Shown: positions 26,501 to 35,500 of the stretch, piece by piece | How the letters are laid out: every line of letters starts with the position of its first letter | Numbering within the stretch: the first letter of the stretch is position 1 | Source: Pteria penguin | Lineage: Eukaryota; Mollusca; Bivalvia; Pterioida; Pteriidae | NCBI GenBank assembly: GCA_035048485.1 | Contig: CM068587.1 | Location: 32,721,001 to 32,785,000 of the forward strand | DNA length: 64,000 bases | Reading direction: 5' to 3' | The notes under the pieces: model-generated | Seen by the model: only the letters and a program-made list of their open reading frames with translations | Database searches by the model: none | Told to the model about the DNA's origin: nothing | Translations under genes and position numbers: made by a program

Positions 26501-29500
26501 GGACGAAAATTTTGACGGTCAAGGCCGATTTATTCTGGTCATGCCATCTGGACCGGCAGATTTCAGCATCCTTGATAGGTAACTCAGGAAGTTTGAGTTG
26601 AGTTATTGCCACGGTGACCATACTTTTGTCTTGAAATATGCTTGACAAGAAGAACATGTATTGCTTCAACATGTATTACATCAGCAATACCACCAGATTT
26701 CAGATTTATTTGCTACAATTGAGGCTTTTTGTACTACCAGATATCTTTGTACTGGTGATGTCATTATAATTGTAACGGATATATCGACATTAGTTTAGCA
26801 CATCAGAGCAGATTACGATAAATTGTGTCCCTTCAGTGATGCTCAAAACTGGAACTCTGGAAGTCCCAAAATATCTGTAGAGCAAACCGATTGTCAAAAA
26901 TTATCTTATAGTATGAGTTGCAATCAGCTTGAAGTTAAGACTTTAGAAGATGAAGATACTCATCAGGTCTCAAATAATCTACAAAACCATTTTGTCCTTA
27001 CAATAAAGCTATATAGAATTTTATGACCATTCTACGGTGATTATTTTGAGTATCCTTTTTCTACAATTGGAGTGTTGTTAATTTCAATATGCAATTATTC
27101 TTCCGTCGCAGTAAGAAAGATGGGCACGTATATTGGTTAGCAATGGTAATTGTGTTTCAAATAACTGTTCTAAGTAGGCACTGTGACTGCCTTACAATGT
27201 GGCATTTTTGTTACATTCTGTGGTTCTGTGTGTATTTACTCTAATTGTATATTGCCGTTTGCATTCCCTTAGGTGGACACTGACATATAGTTGACAAGTC
27301 TGATACCTTATATTGTCTCTTTATTTTCATTATAACAACCATAGATTTATGAAAGGCCTTTGCTTTTTCCAACCCAAGAACAATCTTTAGATAGAAGTCA
27401 GTGTATAAGTAAATGAAAAGACTGCACACTATTCATAATAGGATTTATTCATAAAGTGAATAAGTTGTGCAGTTTTTATATTATCTACCGGGGTAAGCTT
27501 GTATTTTATTTTACATATACATGAACATCTTTGTATAAAATCAGTTAAATTGAAATATGCTTATGGATAAGCTAAGAGGCATTTGAGCCTCATATTTATA
27601 TAATTACATGAAAAGATTTCAAATCTTGGATATAATCTGGTGTGGCCTATTGGTATCGAGCTCGCCTCCTGATCGGGAGGCCGGGTTTCAAGTCCCGTTC
27701 TGATCATGCCGGTGTCCTGTCTTTCGGATGAGACATTAAAAACTGAGGCCTCGTGTCGTGGTATGCATGGCACATTAAAGATCCCTCACTGCTTCGGGTC
27801 GGTCCGTTGCAAAGGTCAAAATTTGTGTGCGCCGCATCAGGCAGATGCCGTCACCATATACTTGAAATATTCGTGGTGTGACGTTAAACAAAAAATCAAT
27901 CAATCAAATCTTGGATACAAAATGTGAAGTTATTAGTGTATCATATAGGTAATATATGTATCGAGAGTTCTAGATTATTTATTTGTTGGTTTTAATGCAG
28001 GATTTCACAAAGTAGAAAAAATGGGACATCCAAAACATCAATAGGTTATTTTCCACGGATGCATCATTTCAATCAGCTTCTACAATAAGTCTCTGCAGCA
28101 ATGGATATTTTTCACTGTCCGAAAATTTACAGGAGTTATCTTCCTTTGTAAGCCATTTTGTGGGTTAAAATGTGAAGTTTTGTGCTTGAATCAGCAAAAA
28201 TACAGACGGAATTTCTTTAAAATCATCTTTGAAAATATAAAATGCTTGCAAATCAATAAATATATAATTTGTTTTGAAGCTGTAAATTTTGGTGCAAAAT
28301 TATGAAAACCCTTTCCTTACAAACGTCTTAAAATTGGTAATGCTATGAATGAAATTCTCTTGTTTGACCCCAAATATGGGTGATTACAGGAGGTAACTCC
28401 AATAAATTTACGCTTAGTGAAAATTATCTATTCCTTTGAAATTGAAAACTATTTGCGAAAGAAAATACACAATAAGTTTTACCAGTTAAGTTCAAACTGA
28501 CTTAGTATTATTCCGTTGGTAGATTTTGTGTAGTGGTTAAGTGCTTGGCTTGTGATGCAGGTAGCGAGGGTTCGATATCTCATTGCGTCACAATGTACAA
28601 AGTGTTGGTAACATCCTGCTGCCATGTCGTGATGTGACTGAAAAATTGTTGAAAGTGATGTTAAACCTCAATCAACCTACCAACAATCTGTCCCAGGAAA
28701 GTATTCTTCCCTCTAAAATGTTAAATAACATTAGCACAATGCTATGATTCATATATTGGTTAAATAAGTAAGATGAAAAATTTTTCACATTTATTGCTTC
28801 ATGCAACAACAGAAACATTGAATTCCTCTCTGGAATCTCCGTAGCACTCTCCTCATCTGTTAAAAATAATATGATATAATTATTTATGAAATATAAATAT
28901 TATGTCAAAAGTCAACAGATAATCTATATAAACATAATTGTTAGATTATTAATTTATCTTTCCATCAACCTTTTTCTCATAAATTTCCGAAAGTAATAAG
29001 AGAATTATTTTGTAATTAACTTTAACTTATTCTATTCAAAAATTAATAATATTACATATTTCATAGTAATTTCCAGGTTAATTTACTTACCTTTGATTCT
29101 TTTTTCTTCTCTGTGTATGTATCCTGTGAGCACACAAGTTCCTGAAGCAGATAAAAACGAATTACATCTGATCTCCTTATGAAGAACAGTTTTACACTGC
29201 TCAAAAATGAGGGGAAGACTGAAGTGTAAAATTCAGAAATAACAAAACCATCAACCACAGGGTAATATAAAGTGGGAATAGGATTTATTGATTAGATACT
29301 GAGAAAGCATACATATTCACTGGAGGATTTAGAGGGGAGGGGGAGCCCAAGGGGTCCGGGCCCTCCCCCTTTTCGCCACATATTTACTATTTAAAATCCA
29401 GATTTGGGACCAAAAATGGCTGAGTAGTTTGACTAATACACATGTGCCCCCCCTTTTGGAAATTCTGGATCCGCCACTTATTCATCGTGTAGCCAATGAT

Positions 29501-32500
29501 TTCGCAAGTAAGATTCCATAATCATTCGTATGATAATGGCTATGATGATCCTATGAAGATGACGATGACATCAAGAATGATGATGATACATTCTTTGGCC
29601 AGACTTACCATTGTAGGTTTGCACTCCATCTTCATTGTCAGCATCAGTTAAATAGGACCCAGCTTTATTTCATCATAGAAATCTTAATTCAAATGATGTT
29701 AGAATATGGTATATGAACACAAATCAATCAGGGGACTTGAATATGGAGTTATATCATCTTTACAAAATGTTTTCACTTTTTTGCCCTTTTTATACGCCCG
29801 CATTTAAAAATGTGGGCGTATGATGCTATACCGCTGTCGTCAGTCCCTCCGTCCATCCATCCTTGTCCGGGCTTCTCCTCCTTAACTAAAGGGGGAACAA
29901 AACTTTTGATGGTGTCATATGAATGGATGTGGCTTGTAGTTGTGCATGTGGGTTTCAAAGTTGGGGTCAGGCCCCTGGGGTAGGGAAAATGGGTGGGGTC
30001 GGAAAAGCTTGTCCGGGCTTCTCCTCCTTAACTAAAGGGGGAACAAAACTTTTGTTGGTGTCATATGAAATGATGTGGCTTGTATTTGTGCATGTGGGTT
30101 TCCAAGTTGGGGTCAGGCCCCTGGGGTGGGGAAAATGGGCGGGTCGGAAAAGCTTGTCCGGGCTTCTCCTCCTTAACTAAAGGGGGAATAAAACTTTTGA
30201 TGGTGTCATATGAAAGGATGTGGTTTGTATTGTGCATGTTGGTTTCAAACTTGGGGTCAGGCCCCTGGGTGGGGGAAAATGGGCAGGGTCAGAAAGGTTT
30301 TTGGGGCTTCTTCTCCTTATCTACAGGGGGAACAAAACTTTTGATGGTGTCATATGAAAGGATGTGGCTTGTAGACCACATTAAAACATGATGCGGGTGC
30401 ATCATGCACCCGTTAGCGGTGCCCTATTTTTGTTTACATATAATGTTGTGTTCAAATTCTGCATTATGTAATCGAAGAACATGAATAAAAATGAAGTTGA
30501 TATAGATGCAAGGAGAATAAAATTAAATATATACTGTGTTAAAGGATCAAAATCAGGTCATGCCCAAAGTTAGAAATGCAAGAAAATGATTATGATGATG
30601 ATGAGGAAGAGGAGGAAGAAGAGGAATGTTTACATACCATCTCTGTATTATTAACATCCAGTCTTATGAATGCAGTGTCTTTTGAGGAGGCTGTATCTTT
30701 TGATGAGGTTGCATCAAGAGTTGAAGTCATATCATCTCCAATGTTTGGAGTTGTGGGAACATCTCTGATCATTATCTCTTCAATCTGCTGACTCTATAAG
30801 ATGAATATTTAGACTTAGAGAAAAGTTAGTGCTTTACTTATTTATAAAAATTTCCTTTATTTTGTGTAACAAATGATTTTATGTCTGAGCATTAAGAACT
30901 CTTTCAATGTATAACATATGAATTTAAATTCAGTTTTCTATACAAACAACAAGTTTTGCACAATTTGTTTGTATTACAAATGTCAGTTCTGATTATATTT
31001 TCATATTTAAAGTAATTAAAAAAAACCTACCATTTCCTTCTTATATTCTGCAATTTTAGTGGATTCATAAGGATGAGCAACTGGTATATAGGGTGATTCC
31101 TGGAAAAACATCAGGAGAAAAGACCTGACTTCAGGATCATTACTTTCCAGTGGAACTGGATTTTCCTTCATCTTATTGTCTAGTTGTGGTTGTTTATCCT
31201 CTGATTCAGTACATACAGGGAAATTCTGAATGTCGCCGGCTTTTTCTTCAGTCTCTTGTTGCTTACTTTTCATTAAATCCAGGCTATTCTTTATCAAATC
31301 ATCGACTAATCTTCTCGCTGTGTCACACATTCCTCTTTGGCGTGTTGTGTTGACCTCGTCTTTATCAAGCTTAGATTCTGGTACAGCAAGGTTATGTGGG
31401 TCATGAATAACGTCTGTATTCTCCTCCTTGTTCTCCCACATTAGGCTTTGAAATTTAGCGACTGGAGACTTTAAAAAGTTTAGTGAAGCGAAGCTTTCAT
31501 TTATGATATCATCCACTACTATTCTGGCTATGCCTCTTTCCTCTCTGTTTTGTGTTGTGATCACATTTTTATCATACTTAGCCTCTTGTTCATCACAGTT
31601 ATATGGATCCTGAATCTTGTTCGTCTTTGCCTTCTTTTTATCCCACAGCATGCTCTGAGATGAAGAAACCAGCGATTTTGGAAGTTGTTTCCCTTGTTCT
31701 TCACAATTTAGTATTGCCAAGCTAGTGTTTATTATGTCATCAACTAATCTTCTTGCCGTGTCTCTAAGTTCTGTTTCGTTTGTTTTGCTGGCATAGCTAT
31801 CATCTTCGGATTTTCGTAAGGCACTAATATACGGATCCTGAACTTCGACTGTTTTTACTTTATCTGGAACTACTTCAGATGTAGAGACTGGTGACTTTGG
31901 ATATTGGGCCTCTTGCTCCTGAGATTTGAGTAAAGCCAAGCTAGTATTTATAATGTCATCTACAATTCTTTTAGCTGTATCTCGTAGTTCTTTTTCGGAT
32001 GTTGTGATTTTGAATGCATCATGTTCAGATTCTCGTTCTTCATTTTCTCCTGAGCTTGGGATGTCACTCAGACTGATCTTATTATTGTCGCCTCGTTCTG
32101 GTAAAAGTCCCTGTGCTCTGACTTCTGATGAAGGTACTGTCAGCTGTGGATACTGATCTTTCTGTTGTTTGTTACATCTTAGTGAAGCTAAGCTTTTATC
32201 AATTATATCATTTATGTACTCCTTCACCATGTCCCTCAGTGCTAGCTCAGTTGTGGTTGACTTATTATTGTCATGCTTATCCTGCAGTGTTGTATATTCC
32301 CGTTGGTCTGGGACATCGCTGCTCTTCTCCTTATCTGTGCGTTTTGCTGCTCGTGCTCTGGCTTCCGACAGATGGTCAGAGTGCGCAAATTCTTGTTTGT
32401 TACATTTCAGGAAAACTATGCTATTGTGTATTATCTCCTTCACGTACGTTTGTGCCTTCTCTCTTAGTTTTTGATCGCTCTCGTATTCGACATGTTCGGC

Positions 32501-35500
32501 TTCTTGTTTGTCACTTTCAAGTTGATCTTGGTTATGACCGATCTTAGTTTTCATTTGTTGTTGATATTCTTGGGACAGTACTTGTACTTGCGCAGTATGT
32601 TCTTTCGACTTTGGGCGTTTATTTTCTTGTCCGGTACACTGCAGTAAAATTATGCTGTTATTTATTATTTCCTCTACGTACTTCCTAGACTTCTCTCTCA
32701 GTTCTATTTCGCTTATTTGGATATCACCTTGATCTTCTTTATTCATACTGGCCACCTCCATATGTTTGACTGCCTCGCGGTGATTGCTTTCTTTTTCATC
32801 TTTTTCATTATGTCCTTGATGTTCCATTAATTGCTGCTGTATTTTAAAAACAAATTTACTTTACTAGTGTAAATACATATAGTTGAAAGTTGGCAGAAAA
32901 TTCTAAAATATGGATAATATATTTATTGATAAAGATATTTATTTATTTATTTTTATTTATTTATTTATTTATTTTTCTAGTTATTTATTTATGTATTTAT
33001 ATATTTATTTATTTATTGCCTGGAGATATAATACATTTGAATATGATTTCATGAATACTAGGTACATACCTCTTTCTTCCATCTCTGAAACTAGAAATTG
33101 AAGTAACAAATATGAATAACAACGACATATTTAATATTCCAATGTAGACAATGAATTTAAATAAAGAATATTTAATACATTGAATTTCGTTTTGCAAAAG
33201 ATTAAATATTATTGACTATTGATATATCGGTGATTACAAATTACAAACATATCAAACAAAGATATCCTCGATCCCCTCCCTCTGACACACTCGCACACAC
33301 ATACACACCCCTACACACACACACAAACACAAACACACACACACACACACACACACAAGTTAATCAGAATCCAATGGTATTGATAATGATATACATACCT
33401 TTCTTTTACGCTTTTGCTGTAAATAAAGAAGAGAAAATTAGTATATATTTATAATGTACAAATTATACTGAATCAATTACTTATATGTAGACGTATTTAC
33501 GAATTTCTTTGAACTTTTATTGGTTACGTTTTTTGTATCGCCGTATTCGGAGTTAGATCGCGAATTCCATGAAATAAAGATACACAAAGTTGTGGTCCTG
33601 ATTGACGTACCTCTCGCTTCTCATGTTCAACCTGAAAATAATAACATTGTAATAAAATACATGTACATAAATGAAAATATAGATATATAATGATAAAAAA
33701 GTAAATAATTGAAAAGAGTATTTGGTAAATGGGTACTAACATATGAATGTTTATTTATGTTATATTAAAAATACCGGGTAGTTACTGTGCTTTAATCAGT
33801 ATTCCAAAGAACATTTTAAGCTAAAAAAATTCAGAGCCAAATACAAAGATAATTGGCAATGTATTGTTTTACTGAATAAAACATAATTCATATTACAAAG
33901 CTGAATGAAAAAAATTGAGATTGATATGTTATCTTCAAATAGAACTATACAACTTACAGGTGGTAAGTCGGACACAAGTAGTCGGCCTTTAGTGTGTCCG
34001 TCGTCTCCCCTGTACTCGTACCGATGTATAACCTATGATAGAGTATAATAAGGCTAATCATAAAATAATAACTATGATATATTGTATAAACCAGACCTCT
34101 AGGAAATCCGTGGGGTCATGTTATCAAATTCTTCAAAAGAGCCACTTGTGAATTTGTATAATAAAGTATAAAACTTGTATGATTTAAAAGATAAAGGTAA
34201 AAAGTGTCAGTATGAGATACTTACGTAATATGAAGGAAATCCCGGTTCTGTTTTCTTCTACAATTAAAAAAGAATTATATTTTAAAGATGTGAATTTATG
34301 TCCAAGAGAAGCAAAAGTGTATTTATTTATTGGATATTCAAATAATTATTCGTTTAATTTTGGTGTACCGAAGTGATTAAAATGGATTTTATTGTCCATT
34401 TTCTATTTTGATTTATATATGCCTTTTCCAACATGTTGAAAATATAATGAACAAAATATAATGAACCTACCTCACATTTCTTTGTTTTCTGAAATAAAGA
34501 GTATATACAATAAATGAAAAAAAAAACTTACTTCAGATATAAAGTATAAGTCCATAGAGTTCAACAGAGTCATTAGATTTGGATAAATCGTCACATGGTA
34601 TAGCATAACGGTGACGTGTACTGTATTAAATATTAGAAACATCTTATCAAAATGTAAGAGTTATTTTCCACTGATTCAGGATAGTACATCAACGATGTGT
34701 ACAATAACGAACAAAGTATACACAAGTACTTGGTTACGAAGCAAAATGTATGCTCAAAATATTGTTCATTATGTTTTTATGTTTATAAACAACGTGTAAC
34801 GAAACGCTGAACACCCCCCCCCCCCCTTCCTCCTTTCTCTTTCCAATACATGTAATCACACTTCATCTACACAGATTTTGCTAAAATTTGGATATAATAA
34901 GTAGATCTACTTTACAGATACATATTTAAGAAGGATTTGTACAATTAGGTTGTGTATATGTATATATTATATGTACCTTACTCCAACCGGTTTCGTCGAA
35001 AGAAGCTTTGAAACGGTCGAAGACTCGAATATAGCTGAAGTAAAACTTTCTCTAAACGCAATGGGAAAAATAATAAGAGATATGAAAGGACAATGAACAT
35101 CACCACGAAGTATCTATAGATGCACGAATATCATTGGCATATAGATAAATATCAATAACATCAAATAATATCGGTAATTTTTACTTACTTCGCTCGTCAT
35201 ACTGATTAGCGTCTTTTCGCTTTGTTGCGAATGAACGTAACGTCGTATTTATGACGTCATAACGAACGCAGAGCTAGCCTCCGAAACAAAGCTAGTTTCT
35301 GATTGTTTTTCTTAGTCATGTTTCAAAGTTTACTTATATTTTAATATTCAAGATATATAAATAGATAAATAAATAAGTCAAATAACCAGTTCGAATTGTT
35401 TTGCATAAATCTGCTTATTTTCTTATTAGTTTCGTAGAACATTTCATTTTGAGGTCTTACACTTTGTTCAAAATCAGTTTTCCACACTTTTCTTGATCTT

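Noticed and set aside
29923..30391. Gly/Trp-rich ORFs of 85 and 103 codons
   Set aside because: They translate the tandem units of the unit 1-specific element.
32128..32547. 139-codon plus-strand ORF
   Set aside because: It is antisense to the large exon of copy 1; equivalent shadows appear opposite copies 2 and 3.
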